A DNA stretch of 64,000 bases from Darksidea phi (taxonomy: Eukaryota > Ascomycota > Dothideomycetes > Pleosporales > Lentitheciaceae): positions 372,001 through 436,000 of the forward strand of contig JASJFT010000002.1 in NCBI GenBank assembly GCA_030770425.1. The letters run 5' to 3'. Positions 1 to 11,951 of the stretch are shown in pieces (the stretch's first letter is position 1; the number at the start of each line of letters is the position of its first letter). Under the pieces are notes generated by a model. The model was not told the DNA's origin and made no database searches. It saw only the letters and a list, made by a program, of their open reading frames with translations. The translations under genes were made by a program, and so were the position numbers.

Positions 1-2062
1 AATAGAAAGCTATTGCTGATAGAATGAGTTGAGGCTTGCGACCTCAAGTTCTTGTGTTTGATCTACGAATATGCGACAGCTAACCGCACGCGGGCAGCGA
101 CAGCCGCCTCGTGATGGACTGCAAACCCTGGAGCTGCAGGCGGCCGCGCCCAGCAAGCTTACCCAACGGGGCAATGCCATATGCATCGCCTCTCGGCCTT
201 CCATGTTTCGTGATTCTTCGTGATTCTACCGATGATGTCCATTGCAGGACGTCCTCTTCTAGTCAAAGTCATCCTCCACCTCTTGGTATTCATCTCAGGT
301 CTCGTGTCGCATGATATCCCTAGTTTCAGAGGCAAACGTCATTAGCCGTGACATTAAATGGTCCCGGAACTTCCCGTGTCGTCTTTGCGCTTTCGGACAA
401 CATACACGGCGGATTGTCAAACATGATCAATTTGAAGGCATCAAAGGAGATTGATTAAACCGGTGGTGTAGAAAGCCGCCCCAGTCGCTGAACCCACCCG
501 CGGGCTCTTTTGCAGTGCACCGCAGATAGAAGATCGCCATCTCCAGGATAAAATTCCATCTTTAGCTCCTCTCACTGTTCAAAGCATTCAGCGATACTTC
601 GACGAGCTTTTTCACACGACTTCCCCTCAGCCTCAAGCTGTAAACCCTCAATGTCCGGTTCCTCCACGTCACACTTTTCCAAATGCTCCCATTGGCCACC
701 CGCTCATGCACGTCAGCGGTGGATCAGCTCCCCTGGCGCCACGCTTAATTCAGCACCTGCAGCACGAATTTGTAACCATCCCGAAGATAACTTACGTGCC
801 ACTGTGAGGTACCGTTAGAGTAGCCTAGAGTAGTCCAACGTCAACATCTGCAACACCTAACTCAGGGTACGAACTGCATCGCAACTGTGAGATAGTGCTG
901 CTTCTAGTATGAGATTGAAATCCCTCTCTATATCAGTTTTGCCGACTTCTTACCCCGCATATTTCACTCTTGTATGCATTGTAGAAAGATAATTCTGAAT
1001 ATTCAATGTGAATTGCTAGCATCATCTGTATACCTATCGCATCGACTCTCAGATCCATCTCCAACCGCATGCATATCCATCCTCCCCACCCCAAGATATA
1101 TCCCGCTACCGTCAGTAGCGGTTGGCAACAACAAAAATAAGTAACTACTATTACGACCAGGGACTACTAGGTTTTCGGTAAGATTGGCCCATCTTTTTGT
1201 CTAATAGCCTACGCCGAAAATGTAGCCGAAAACGCCAGCCAGAACGCTCAACAAACAAGGTCCTCGAACCAGTGTGAGATGAAGATAAAGGAAAGTTGCC
1301 CTCATGAGGGACTGAACAGAAAAGAAACGCCTTCAGAGGCACTGGGTGAGCTTGCTCGTTGGATGAGACGGAAAAAGAGTTGTAAGTTTCATATCGCGTG
1401 GAAGAAAGCGTTACACATTACGTCCCCGACACATTAACGTCCGTAATGGATGCTATGCTCCGAGCATGCCATTGGCACATGCATCAGCAGCCTTGCTGGC
1501 GCGCTAGTACATGTCGGATCGAAGGCTTCCGGCCTGACTATACAACGTCCCGGTGCGTTTACCAGCCTGTTTCCACTTGTAAATTGACTTTGCGTCTACT
1601 TTGCGACGTACTACTCCTCGGCGAAGAATTCAATACAAAATCCGGAATTGGCGGCGTCATTTCCCTGCTCGGTGGTGAGGGACTCCGTGACGAGCTACCT
1701 TGCGGGCTGATGGCGCGGTGGAGAGGGCTTGGACTCGCAGCTCGGCTGCTGTTTGATCGCATCCGACTGTAGGGCCGAGGTGGACAAGTGATCATTTGCG
1801 TTGCAAGTGGGCTGGCGACGATGCTCGTTCCTGGAGTTGCGGCCGGAGGAGGCGTGGGACTTTCTGTCCGGAAGAGAGGGTGAATGTGGGCTTCGCTGAC
1901 AGCGGGGCTTGGTGGGCGTGATGTATCTGGTATCTAAAAATTGAATCAGCATGGCTTCAATTGGTAGAGGCTGACATCCTTATGCTGCTGCAAAATTACA
2001 TGTGAAAAGCTTTGAGTGCTTTGATCTACAGTCGCGAATTCAAAGATGTTGGGGTTACACTT
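1..2062. other. No supported gene; intergenic
   Basis: Only short overlapping open frames occur on both strands, the longest about 124 codons at 1398-1772. None shows recognisable family sequence, a signal peptide followed by a domain, or a convincing splice structure. The part next to 2063 probably includes the 3' untranslated region of the membrane-protein gene. I see no tRNA or transposon remnant. Confidence 0.5.
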
Positions 2063-3109
2063 TTAACGTACCATTTTGGGTGGAAGCACCAACCCACTGT
2101 CGTCATTGTCAGATGAAGTAAACGGGCCGTCCAATGCGCGAGCAGGCGATGCTGGACGGCTACCCGGGATGGGTTCAAGGGCAGTTCCCCTTGATGGTGC
2201 TGATGTTGGTGTCGAGACGAATGCGGATGCGGATGTGGATGCGGATGCAGATGCAGATGCGGATACCGCCTCCGACGCCAGTTGAACGAGTGCATCTCGG
2301 GTTGAAGGGTCTACCTCCCAAGAATCAATCCCGTCGGGATGGGATGCGTTCTCAATGGAGTGACCGTCTGTCGAGTAGACGCTCTGCGCATCACGAGTAA
2401 AGGATGGCTGTTTGATGAGCTTGGTCCGAGACGTGACGGGTCGGACAGCGTATTGCAAGGAAACTCTCCATGACTTGAGTGAATTGGAAGAGCGTGATGA
2501 GAATGTAGGCGAGGGAAGAGCCGCGAGTGGTGAGCTAGGCTGTGCCGGTTGAAGCATGTGAAGATCCGTGGTCGCGTTCGAGTGTCGTATTTCAGACATG
2601 ACTGAATCCCTCGGCCCAGAGACGGCAACTGTTCGCACTTCCTGCTTGGATTGACTCCAAAGAGGGGAGGAGAACAGTGTGATCTGGCTCAGGCAAGCCA
2701 TTACCCAGGTAACTAATTGACCAGCGAGGTGGTTGCTCCAGTTGCTAACGGGTGCGCTCGACCGCGCTAGAGATATCTCTTCCAGCCTCGCCTTAATGGT
2801 GGCAATCGATGCCAACGATACGATCATAGCACTGGCCGAGAGTACGATACAGCTGGTTGCAAGTATCCTTCGTCCTCGCGAGTGATTGGTGATGCCTTCT
2901 CTTGTCCATGCATGTTGTATCGAGAATATCGTTACTGAGCCCAGCGCAACGATATCCAGAACGCTCGCAGTAATTGCCAATCCGGCAAAAGAAACATGTG
3001 CGACCGATAACGAAGTGGCGCCGAGAATGTCCAGAGTGGAGTTCGCGGCGGTAGTGGACCATGTCGCTACTCCAAGAAGTAAGAGGTAGCATCGGCGAGA
3101 CAGAAACAT
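2063..3109 (-). CDS. Fungal multi-span membrane protein with long Ser/Ala-rich cytosolic tail
   Basis: An uninterrupted frame of 348 codons if read from the ATG at 3109. The frame is open to an ATG at 3307, but the extra 66 residues look like untranslated leader, whereas the 3109 start gives a hydrophobic N-terminus at once. Hydrophobic segments lie at about residues 6-25, 32-58, 80-105 and 130-152, suggesting four spans. The remaining C-terminal half is hydrophilic and rich in Ser, Pro and Thr, with a Ser-Ala repeat near residues 290-305 encoded by a hexanucleotide repeat. I do not recognise a named family; the overall form resembles uncharacterised fungal integral membrane proteins. A function cannot be given from sequence. 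No intron is needed. Confidence 0.65.
   Translation of the reverse strand: MFLSRRCYLLLLGVATWSTTAANSTLDILGATSLSVAHVSFAGLAITASVLDIVALGSVTIFSIQHAWTREGITNHSRGRRILATSCIVLSASAMIVSLASIATIKARLEEISLARSSAPVSNWSNHLAGQLVTWVMACLSQITLFSSPLWSQSKQEVRTVAVSGPRDSVMSEIRHSNATTDLHMLQPAQPSSPLAALPSPTFSSRSSNSLKSWRVSLQYAVRPVTSRTKLIKQPSFTRDAQSVYSTDGHSIENASHPDGIDSWEVDPSTRDALVQLASEAVSASASASASTSASAFVSTPTSAPSRGTALEPIPGSRPASPARALDGPFTSSDNDDSGLVLPPKMVR
2221..2264. repeat. Imperfect hexanucleotide repeat (GGATGC-type)
   Basis: About seven imperfect copies of GGATGC/AGATGC run here. On the minus strand they encode alternating Ser-Ala in the tail of the membrane protein. Because the unit is six bases, changes in copy number would leave the reading frame intact. 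Confidence 0.85.
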
Positions 3110-4823
3110 ATTGCTTGAAGAGCAATTGGCTTGACTCTTGAGCAGCAGAAGAACTCGAGCGCCTCGGAACTCTGGTGGGACACAGGCTGCTATGAACGGG
3201 GATTCAAGCTGGCGCGATCCGTTCTCGAGGTCGTGGGCACAGATCGTGCAAGACAATGTCTGGGGCCAATTGCGAAATCCAACGCGACGGCTATGGATGT
3301 TCGGCACTACAGGCGGGTAGTTGCCCCCCTGGGGTGATTTGTGGCGGGAGATTCAAGACTGGACCATAACAGTGGGTTATAGGATCTTGAAAGCCATGCG
3401 GCTGAAGAGGAAGTATCAACTCCTGCGCGGTGGGTCGCAGATCGCCCAGCAACGGACACGGACGAGACTGAACGCGTGAGAAAACGAGATGAGATGTTTA
3501 CGTGTAGTACTATAGCTCGGCGGACGAGGGCGACGCGGAGGCCGAATCCGGTAGGCTGACGTGCTTGGAGGTGTGGCGGTGGCCGGCTGATGTGGTTGTG
3601 ACCAGGACCCGGTCGCCGGTTTTGGTAGAAGAGGAAGATCAAGAGAAAGCGACAGGCGCACAGAGCGATGGAAACGAATGATGGGCGGGAATAAAAGAGC
3701 GAGTGGTGAAGGAGAGACAGAGCAGAACGCTGCATATGCTGTGGGGATCCTAAATTTTAAATTTAGAAGAGAGCGGAGAGCTGATTATTGTTTTGTGGGC
3801 TACGTCGTGCAGCACGCGTTTTGACAAGGATGGCGCAAGGCCAGATCCTAGATGAGTGACTGGCTTCTCCGAAGTGAGATGGGAAACCGAAGGGCTACAC
3901 GACCTGTCCGAGGCACACAGAAACATTGGCGCCGCATGAGGCGATGAGTGGCTCGAAGCTGGGCCAATTGCTCGAGTACTGCGCCCTCCCGCCGGTTTCG
4001 AGAAGAAGACTGCGCGACGAAAAGACAAAGGCCAACAGATGCTCGGTACAACGGGGAGGGAGGCAACCAATGCTGGCCGTGGGCTGAAGGGCCGACTAGG
4101 CAAAGATGGTTTGACTACGAGCAAACCCAGGGTCTGCCCGTCATGCTAGACGCTTCACAGGTGTTACGGTTAGCGTGGTGGCCCTTCATTTCCCACGCGT
4201 TGTTTGGGGTTGCTTTTGCACACAAACAAATAACAGCTTCGAGCCGGGAGCGTGAGCTCGCTGACAACCGAGGGCGGCACTCCAACACAGCGCTTCTGAC
4301 AGCGCGATACGACGGAGGTCGGATCGGTATCGATAGTGTATTGCCTGCAGTGCTCGCGCGTGGTACCACCTGGATTAATTGGCAACCGTTGTACAGCGCT
4401 GCAGCCACTGTCGGAGATGCCATGAGCGACAGTCGAAACAACGCCCCTCGCGTCTCGTGGAGGGCCGGTTGCCACCCATGACACTGGCAGGAAACAAACA
4501 GGGAACGAAAGCGGCGTTGCGGGCGACGGCCAACGATGCGACACTGGTGTTGTCGACGACGGAGGCTGTGACGGGGATGCCTGGCGCAACCGTTGCACGT
4601 GATGCACCGCCACCGCCACAGCGTGCCGCCTCCGGTGATACTTTCCGCCGGCTCCGGCTTGGCTTAGCTGTCCCGCAGCCATGAGCCAGTGGGTCAGAGT
4701 ACGTAAGGAATGGTGCCTCGGGCGATATCTGAGTTCCATCACCTTCGCCCGCTCTTCACGAGCAAACGCTGCAGCCTTGAAATACTGCAATTCGAGCCTG
4801 GGTGCCAGTCCACCGCCCACGCC
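3110..4823. other. Divergent upstream region, no supported gene
   Basis: This stretch separates the membrane protein gene (-) from RAD23 (+). Long frames exist on the minus strand (for example 229 codons at 4170-4859), but their composition is Arg/Pro/Ser-rich with no domain and they run into the RAD23 promoter. I read the stretch as the two 5' leaders and promoters. Confidence 0.5.
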
Positions 4824-4831
4824 ATATAAAA
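4824..4831 (+). promoter_or_regulatory. Candidate TATA box of RAD23
   Basis: The sequence ATATAAAA lies about 110 bases upstream of the RAD23 start codon at 4941, a normal distance for a fungal TATA element. It is a motif match only. Confidence 0.45.
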
Positions 4832-4940
4832 CAACCTCCCCCAGGCAGAGGCCGCTCACTCGACACCCCCACCTTTTGCAACTCAGTAGCCACTGACCTC
4901 AACCTTGCCTCCACAGTAACCCTTCGCGACCATCGACAAG

Positions 4941-6379
4941 ATGAAGATCACATTCAAGGTATGCTAATGATGCTGTCTTGGCTTCAGCAAATAGCTTACT
5001 CGGCTCCAGGACCTGAAACAGAACAAGTTCGTCATCGAAGCCGAGCCATCGGAGACGGTATGCGAAGCTTCTACATCCTCGGGTTTGGCGCAGAATGGGT
5101 AGCTAACGTCGATGGCAGGTCGGCGACCTCAAGAGCAAGATTCATGCGGATAAAGGCTGGGAAGTCGCCCAGCAGAAGCTGATCTACTCTGGTACGTCTG
5201 CCTTCGGCTCCTCGAAGCTCTGAGACACTCGTAACCGCAGGCACTAACCGGCGAAATAGGCAAGATCCTACAAGATGCAAACACGATCGAATCTTACAGC
5301 ATAGAGGAGAAGGGCTTCATCGTGTGCATGGTATCCAGGGTTCGTGCTACCGTTTGCCACCGGAAAATGCGCTCGCTAACAGTCTCCATAGCCAAAGACG
5401 ACCGCTGCCTCATCAAGTAGAGCTGCCCCTTCAACACCGGCTCCTGCCCCAGCGCAGACTCCCGCCGCTCCTGCTGCCCCCGCGCCGTCGTCAGCTACCC
5501 AGATTGCCCCGGGTACACCTTCACCTGCCTCCGCCCAACAGGGCTCTGACCCGCGACGCTTCGATGATCCGTCGGCCTTGACTATGGGCAGCGAGCGCGA
5601 CTCTGCTATTGCCAATATGGAGAGCATGGGTTTCCCACGGGCCGAGATTGACCGAGCTATGCGCGCTGCATTCTTCAACCCAGACCGTGCGGTGGAGTAT
5701 CTCTTGACGGTGAGACATGCCATAATGCACCAATGCGATAACATGCTAATGTGCGGCGCAGGGTATTCCAGAGAGCGCACTCCAGGAGCAACAGGCCCCG
5801 GCTAGCCAAGCGCGGGCACCTGCCTCTCCTCCGCCTACTACTGGTGGCAATACCGGTGCAACCGCTACTGCTCCTACTGGCGGTGACGAGCCCATTAATC
5901 TGTTCGAGGCGGCTGCTCAAGCTGGCCAAGGCAACCGTGGCGGCGCGGGTGGTGCACGCTCAGGACCCACTGGTGGTGCAGCTGGAGCTGGCGGCGCGCT
6001 CGGTAGCAATAGTCTGGATTTCTTGCGTAACAACCCGCAATTCCAGCAGCTGCGACAGGTGGTACAACAGCAGCCGCAGATGCTCGAGCCTATCCTGCAA
6101 CAAGTTGGTGCTGGCAACCCTCATCTGGCCCAGTTGATCGCCAACCACCCTGATCAATTCCTGCAACTGCTCGCGGAGGACGCTGACGAGGACGCCCCGT
6201 TGCCGCCAGGTGCACAGGCTATCAGTGTTACAGAGGAGGAGCGCGAGGCTATTGAGCGTCTATGCCGTCTTGGGTTCGAGCGCGATCTTGTCATTCAGGC
6301 TTACTTTGCGTGCGACAAGAATGAGGAGTTGGCCGCAAACTTCCTTTTCGACCAGCCAGAGGAGCCAGAGGATCAGTGA
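4941..6379 (+). CDS. RAD23: UV excision repair / proteasome shuttle protein RAD23
   Basis: Six exons give a 384-residue protein: 4941-4958, 5010-5057, 5119-5191, 5260-5339, 5392-5709 and 5762-6379. The first four short exons encode an N-terminal ubiquitin-like domain (starts MKITFKDLKQNKF, with KLIYSGKIL). A Pro/Ala/Thr linker follows, then a first UBA domain (NIANMESMGF-like, residues about 150-190), an STI1/XPC-binding segment with NPQFQQLR, and a C-terminal UBA domain with the frame EAIERLCRLGF. This is the full RAD23 order at the usual length. RAD23 binds RAD4 in nucleotide excision repair and carries ubiquitylated proteins to the proteasome. The start is fixed by the ubiquitin-like domain. 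The first exon encodes only six residues. All phases close, so the model is well supported. Confidence 0.95.
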
Positions 6380-7713
6380 TTGGGCCTACCATACCTCTCT
6401 CGTTGCTCACCTCCAGGGGTCCTTCAGCGTCCACCCTTCCAACTCACGATTGTCATCTGAAAAGGAAGCAACTGTTCACGATCATTTCCGTCATACAATC
6501 ACACACCCCTTGGCTGCTTCCTTCGGCTTCAATACTCATCTGAGAGTTCCGTCCCCTCTCTGGTTATCTGCCAATGGTATGATACCCTCTCCACGGACCT
6601 GGAGGAGGCGACCAGCTCGTCCAGATTGGGATGTAGATAGCTTGGCGCGGCATAGGTGATCTTTGTAGGGGAGAGAAAACTATGAAATGGCATTCCATTG
6701 ATATCCCGGTCCAATGATTGTACGAAGAGAGAATGTAGAATGCTTTTAACTTCGCTAGTGCCTTGTGCACTCAATACTTTCGGCCTTTTGTTACCCGAGT
6801 CTAGATTGTACTATCCATACTTCTCTGACAAGTTGCTTCCATGCGCATCCCCCGTTCCCAAGCACTAGAACGCGCTGTTTTCCCACGTATCTGTTTATAC
6901 CCTGTGTACTGAACGGAACGCTTTCTGTCCGTGCTATGCGCATTTACCCTCCTTCGCAGTATGTCTTTTGTGTACTGCATGAAACACGAGTTAGGTGAGC
7001 CAGAACCGGAGAACAACGGTAGCGAGTAAACAGTTGTTTATACACAGTCCTGAACACGCCCTGGGCATTCTATGTAGTGCCCAACCTTTTATATCTACTC
7101 GGGCTGTCACCCTTGGCCTCCTCCTACCTACAACCCACGACCAATGCACCCATCACTACCTCCAAGTCTGTATTCTCGTTTCTCCCTTTCCTTCTAAGGG
7201 CATGAAAAACCTTGAAGCTGCACTTCTTTCGTCTCGTGGCCTTGACAGGTGGTAGTATCGGAAGGGAGAACTAATTCCGTTTTTAATTTAGCTGTTTGAT
7301 GGGGTGGTTAGGAGTGGCAGCAAACTACAACTACAGAATACAGACAGCAGGTTGAGATCTCCTTCCTAATCGCAGCGTTGGTTCAACCCTATACAAACAT
7401 TGATCAAGACCTTTCTATTTCCCCTCTCCGTTTCCCCCACCCTCTCTCGCATCTTTCTGTTTATGAACGCCTCGCCGCATGCAAACCAAGGAGGAAGGGT
7501 ATAATAACGGGTAAAGAAAATCTTGTACAGCAGTGCCTCATATGTGTATGTTGAATGCAGCCTAAAAAGAGCCAGTCCACTAAGTCGGACTTGACTGGTA
7601 CGTTCAAACAACATAGCTGCGCAAACTCGGTGGAGACCCAATGCCAACTGAAGAGAAGAGTGAGGCAAAGAGGTTGAAAGGAAGATCGTATGATGAAGAT
7701 TTGTGCTTGAATA
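6380..7713. other. Convergent 3' region between RAD23 and the Hook gene
   Basis: RAD23 (+) and the Hook gene (-) run towards each other here. Short frames of 60-150 codons show no family resemblance. This is best read as two 3' untranslated regions plus spacer. Confidence 0.55.
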
Positions 7714-10700
7714 CTACTTCCGGACCTATTATTCTGTTAGATAGAGGTTTAGGGTGAGAGGACAGGATGGGATATGCTTACCAAACTTCCATTTCCCACA
7801 GCAGCCCTCTGTTTGCCTAACCAACTCCGCGGTGCCTCGCTCTTGCGCTGCAATATCACCGTGTTGCTTTGTAATCGGCTTGTCATGTCGTACCATGCCG
7901 ACGTGATGAGCCTGTTCTCTCGGCGTAGAGTGTCGATTTCTTGCTGTAGTTCGGCCTGTTGCGTGTTAACGATTTGAACCCATCAATCTGCATGGTTGAT
8001 TAAACCTACCGAACCCTTCTCCGCGCTCTCTTTCTTCGTCTTTTCAAGCACTTCGCGGAGATCGTCGTTGGAGTCCTTTAGATCCTGGAGGTCCTGCGTA
8101 CGTGGTCAGAAACTTGTTCTGCGTATGGACTAGTAGCCGACCAAAACGAAACAGTAAGAGGTATTTTGACAAGGAAAGGAAACGACGCAGTCAAATCATG
8201 CTGATAGATATACTCTTCGACAACGCCATGCACAGGACAAACTTGCCAAACCAGGGACCGGTTGCTCGACCTTATTGGCAGTCGCAAGTAGTGAGCTCTT
8301 TGACGGCGACATGAGGCTTGCAAGCTTATTTCCCCAGGTCATCTTCCTTGTGCTGGTTGTTGAAGCGGATACCTCAGACATCGACTTGTCGTGCGCTTTC
8401 AGCTTGTTCTTGCCCTTGTATGGCGATGACACGAGCGTTGCTGCAGACTCGGAGACCTCCAACTGTGAACCTGAAGGCCCTGCGGACGCGGGTCCGTACT
8501 TCATAGCAGCGCTGTTCTTGCGTGCCGAAGAGGGTCCAGGATCTGAATGAAATTGCTGGTTGCTTACTTTCTTCACCATATCGAGCGCCGCTTGTGATTT
8601 CAAAACCGTTTCTGCAATCTCAGAAGACGTAACTTCTAGCACCTTCGGCTGTGCTTCTGAGGGTGTCGCGATAACGCCTTGTATCTGTTCTCGTATCTGG
8701 CGTAATGTCTCTTCTCTCTTGATCTGTAGCAGTTCTGGGCTGAGGTTGTCCTTCTCGAGCAAGGCGCGGAGAAGAAGGCTTCGAGACTCTTCATTGGCGA
8801 TCTCAAGATCTCTTAACTTCTGGTTAGTCTTTTGTTGTAATGCCAGCATACGGTCGTGCTCGGCTTGCAGGCCTTCGCTCTTCGCGCCTTCGCCAACGTC
8901 GGATTCTCAACCATGGTCAGCAAGATGTCCATAATATATTCGATCAGCTTACTTTTGTTGAGCTCGTTTCGCAGTTCGGCCATCTCAAGATCTTTCTCCC
9001 GTAATCTCCGCTGGAATTCCTCCAGTTCAGTCTCTGTAGCTTGGAGCTTCTCATTTTGCTCAAGGAAGGGTCTGCAAGACATAAGTATGACACTAGCAAC
9101 CAGAAAAAGTCCTTTTGAGACATACCTTTGACTATCCTCGTCCTTGTTGGCCATCATATCTGACCTCAGACCAAGATTTTCCTGCATCTGCTTGAGTGTC
9201 TCCGTCTCCATCGACTTTAGTCTTGCCTTCAAGATATCCACCTGCTGGGCTAGAGCTATTGAATCTGCGCTAACACGCCCTTCTGGTATTGATTTGGCGC
9301 TTGGAGGCTCGATGTTATCGACGCTCGTATCTAGTGCGAGCTCGTCTTCAAGGCTACCTCCGCGGCCCTGAGCCTCAAGTTCTCTCATGCGGTCTTCGAG
9401 CTCCCGCTTGACCTCTTCGGCCTTGTACTGCAGCTCCTTCGTCTGCTCAAGTTCCTTCATAAGTAGCAAGTTATCATGTTCGACTCTTGCTCTTTTGGAC
9501 TTCTCCTCGAAGATGCTCTGTTCGCAGTTGACTAATGTAGCGCTATTTTCTTTGTTCACTTTCTCGAGCGCAGCGCACTTTTCTTCAACCTCTTCTAGCT
9601 CCTGCAAGCGTTCGCGGGCCTCTTGTAGCTCTTGCCGCACAATCTCAAGACTCTTGGACTCTTTGGACAGGGATTCTATCTTCTTCTTTAGGTTCTCGTT
9701 GGCCTTTGCCTTCTTCTCGAGTTCATCACGCTCAGCCCTGACAAGCTGTAGCTGATCCCTCATCTCCTGCCGTCCTTCGTGTTCGGCCTCAAAACGAGCG
9801 TTGCGCTTCTTGAGACTTTCTATTATGTCCTTGGCGTTGGCGTGGTCACCCTCGAGTCTATCAATGTACTGTCGTTCGCGGGTCAACTCGTTCCGTAACC
9901 GCTCAACCTCGTCTGAAGATGCGCCTTTTGCCCCCCGGTCATCGAGATGTAGCCTCGCCTCAACGAGCTCTTCCTCAAGCTGCGATATTCGACCTTTGAA
10001 CTTCTCCACCTCCTCTTTTAGCTTGTTGACTTGTGTCCGGAGTGTATTCCGATCCTTGTTTGACTCGAACAATAGCGCTTCTTGCTCTAGCTCCGAATCT
10101 CTCCCTAGTGTTGATTGTGCGCCTGAAACCGCTCGTGTGGGTGTCTTATACCCCGACAAGTTGGGCTCTGCAGTAAGCTCCTGGTCGACACCAAGCTCCG
10201 CCATGCGTCTATCCAGCGCCTGTAGCTCTTGTATACCATTTGCTATAGCGCCCGCTGAAGTTCCCAACTTTTCCATAACCCCCAGCATCCTCTCGCCGCT
10301 CTTCGGCGAAGTGCAAGCCGCAACCAGCACCGCCATGGTCAGCTTCGCCGTGAGCATCATCGAGCCGTCTCTGGCGCCGGTTTTGAGATCTGGTATCATG
10401 CGCTTGCTAAGCACGGGCAGTTGCTCGCATTCTTCCCTAATGTACTGCGAGACTGCCCGCTCGATGTGCTTGAGGTTCTGCCATTTGGGTATCCAGCTAT
10501 CGGTAATGGACCGGCGGCGGTCGGTGCTATCGTCGAAGTTAGGGAGGGATTCGTTGAAGTAGTCGGGGTCGATGTCGGCCAATATCTGCCAGAGTATCTG
10601 GCCGTCTTCGAGTTGGTTCCATGCTGTGACGCGGCCGGGGAGGTCGAATGTGTTGACCTATCACTCGCCATCATGAGCCATTGTCCAAACACGAATGTGG

Positions 10701-10791
10701 ATGCTGGATGCGTACTTACCCAGTCGAGGAGAGCTTTCAGAAGCTCAAGCTTGAAGTCGTCCATGTCGGGATCGTGGGGCTCACGACCCAC
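7714..10791 (-). CDS. Hook-family dynein adaptor (HookA-like)
   Basis: Minus-strand exons 10720-10791, 9126-10657, 8953-9071, 8247-8905, 8010-8093, 7782-7955 and 7714-7725 give about 883 residues with all phases closing. The N-terminus (FKLELLKALLDWVNTF, then WQILADIDPDYF) is the Hook/calponin-like domain. Residues about 170-600 are heptad-rich coiled coil, and a Ser-rich region and short C-terminal coiled coil follow. Fungal HookA links dynein-dynactin to early endosomes on microtubules; that role is taken from the family. The intron at 8094-8246 appears to use a GC donor (GCAAGT), and the last exon encodes only VRK and the stop. A second in-frame ATG at 10764 could be the true start. The exact 3' splice choices are the weakest part. 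Confidence 0.88.
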
Positions 10792-11509
10792 AAGCGCGTT
10801 GTGTTATTCTCGGTGGCAGTATTCGGGTAAAGAGCGAGTGGCTTCTATGCATCATGAGCGTGCGACTGTATCATGGAAATAATGGCGAGAAGTGGCGGCG
10901 ACGCGGATGGTTGATGCTCGACGCGGTGCTCTCGGTAGTGGAGCCACGCGCTAAGCACCTCCTTCACGACTTCCGCAGCTGTATATCTGGTTGCACGTTG
11001 CTGCACGTCGCTGCAAACGATTCTCGATAGAGATCAACTGCGGAGAGAGCAGTGCTCGTGGTGGTGCACGTCAAGCATAAGATTGCGCGCATGAAAGTGC
11101 AGACGGGCTTGAAACGAGTCGCGTCCTCAGAACACGTTCGCCCAATTCATCCACTTTGGCGGGGGTCCGACGGAGGCTGTCGCGGATGCGGTTCGCTCAC
11201 ATCATATACGTCATTCGACCCTACATACAGGTGTATCGTAGCTGCGATTGTGATGATTGCATTTTCGATTTGAGGTGTCGTGGACTATTGATATGCAAGA
11301 GCATTCATGTCATGAGAGGAATCGTGCAGCCATCACTCCAACCGCCTTCCAGAATCCACTCATACCAATTATCCATAACTCCAGTACCTTATCCAAAGAC
11401 TGACTTAAAACCCACCTGTCCGCAAAGTATCCTAGAGCTTCGGAGCTTGCTTGCATCGCAGTAGGCGCAGTGGGTGTCTCCATTCATGCGCCCCTCTTCT
11501 TGCTCTCTA
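10792..11509. other. Intergenic, no supported gene
   Basis: This lies between the 5' end of the Hook gene and the 3' end of the I9 inhibitor gene. Frames are short and without family resemblance. It probably contains the Hook promoter. Confidence 0.5.
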
Positions 11510-11951
11510 CTAATGAATCCCAACCTTGCCCTTCTTATCCCCCTGCGTAGTCACAATCCCATCGCCCTCAATAAGCGCTGGATATTCCGTGCTCAGGGCC
11601 TGGATGCTCGGGATCGAGTTCTTGGCGATGTCGGCAGCGAAGCCTTTGATGATGTCTGCAGATGCACTCGTTAGCCCCGTTATCATCAACACCCGTCCAC
11701 ATCCCATTCTACGCTATGTCTGCGACGCTCTGCGCACGTACAAGAAAGGAAGATGGAGAGGGATGGGCAAACTTACTATACTCATGTGTGATCTTTCCCT
11801 TGGACTTCAGCACCATATCCTTCGCACTCTGCAACAAATGATCTGGCGCCTCGTTCGGAAAGCTGATGATAACGCTGTGCAGTTCGGGAGCGACAGCCCT
11901 GGCGACAACCACGAGAAGCGCAATGATGATAGAGTAAAGTGCAAAGCGCAT
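11510..11951 (-). CDS. Secreted peptidase-inhibitor I9-like protein
   Basis: Two exons, 11777-11951 and 11510-11655, encode 106 residues. Residues 1-20 form a strong signal peptide ending near ARAVA. The rest is a single inhibitor I9 / subtilisin-propeptide-like fold: HSVIISFPNEAP begins the first strand, GKITHEYNIIKGFAADI covers the middle, and IPSIQALSTEYPALIEGDG ends the domain. In larger proteins this domain is the chaperone-like prodomain of subtilases. As a free small protein it resembles the yeast proteinase B inhibitor Pbi2 and fungal protease A inhibitors. Here the protease part is absent and a signal peptide is present, suggesting a secreted or vacuolar inhibitor. The splice joins codons cleanly (Y-N-I). 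The target protease is unknown. Confidence 0.85.

Noticed and set aside
4170..4859. 229-codon minus-strand frame upstream of RAD23
   Set aside because: Low-complexity, no domain, overlaps the RAD23 promoter and several other frames; typical of GC-rich non-coding DNA.
9801..10562. 253-codon plus-strand frame opposite the Hook gene
   Set aside because: It is the antisense shadow of a long coiled-coil coding region (Ser/Leu-rich from Glu/Lys codons).
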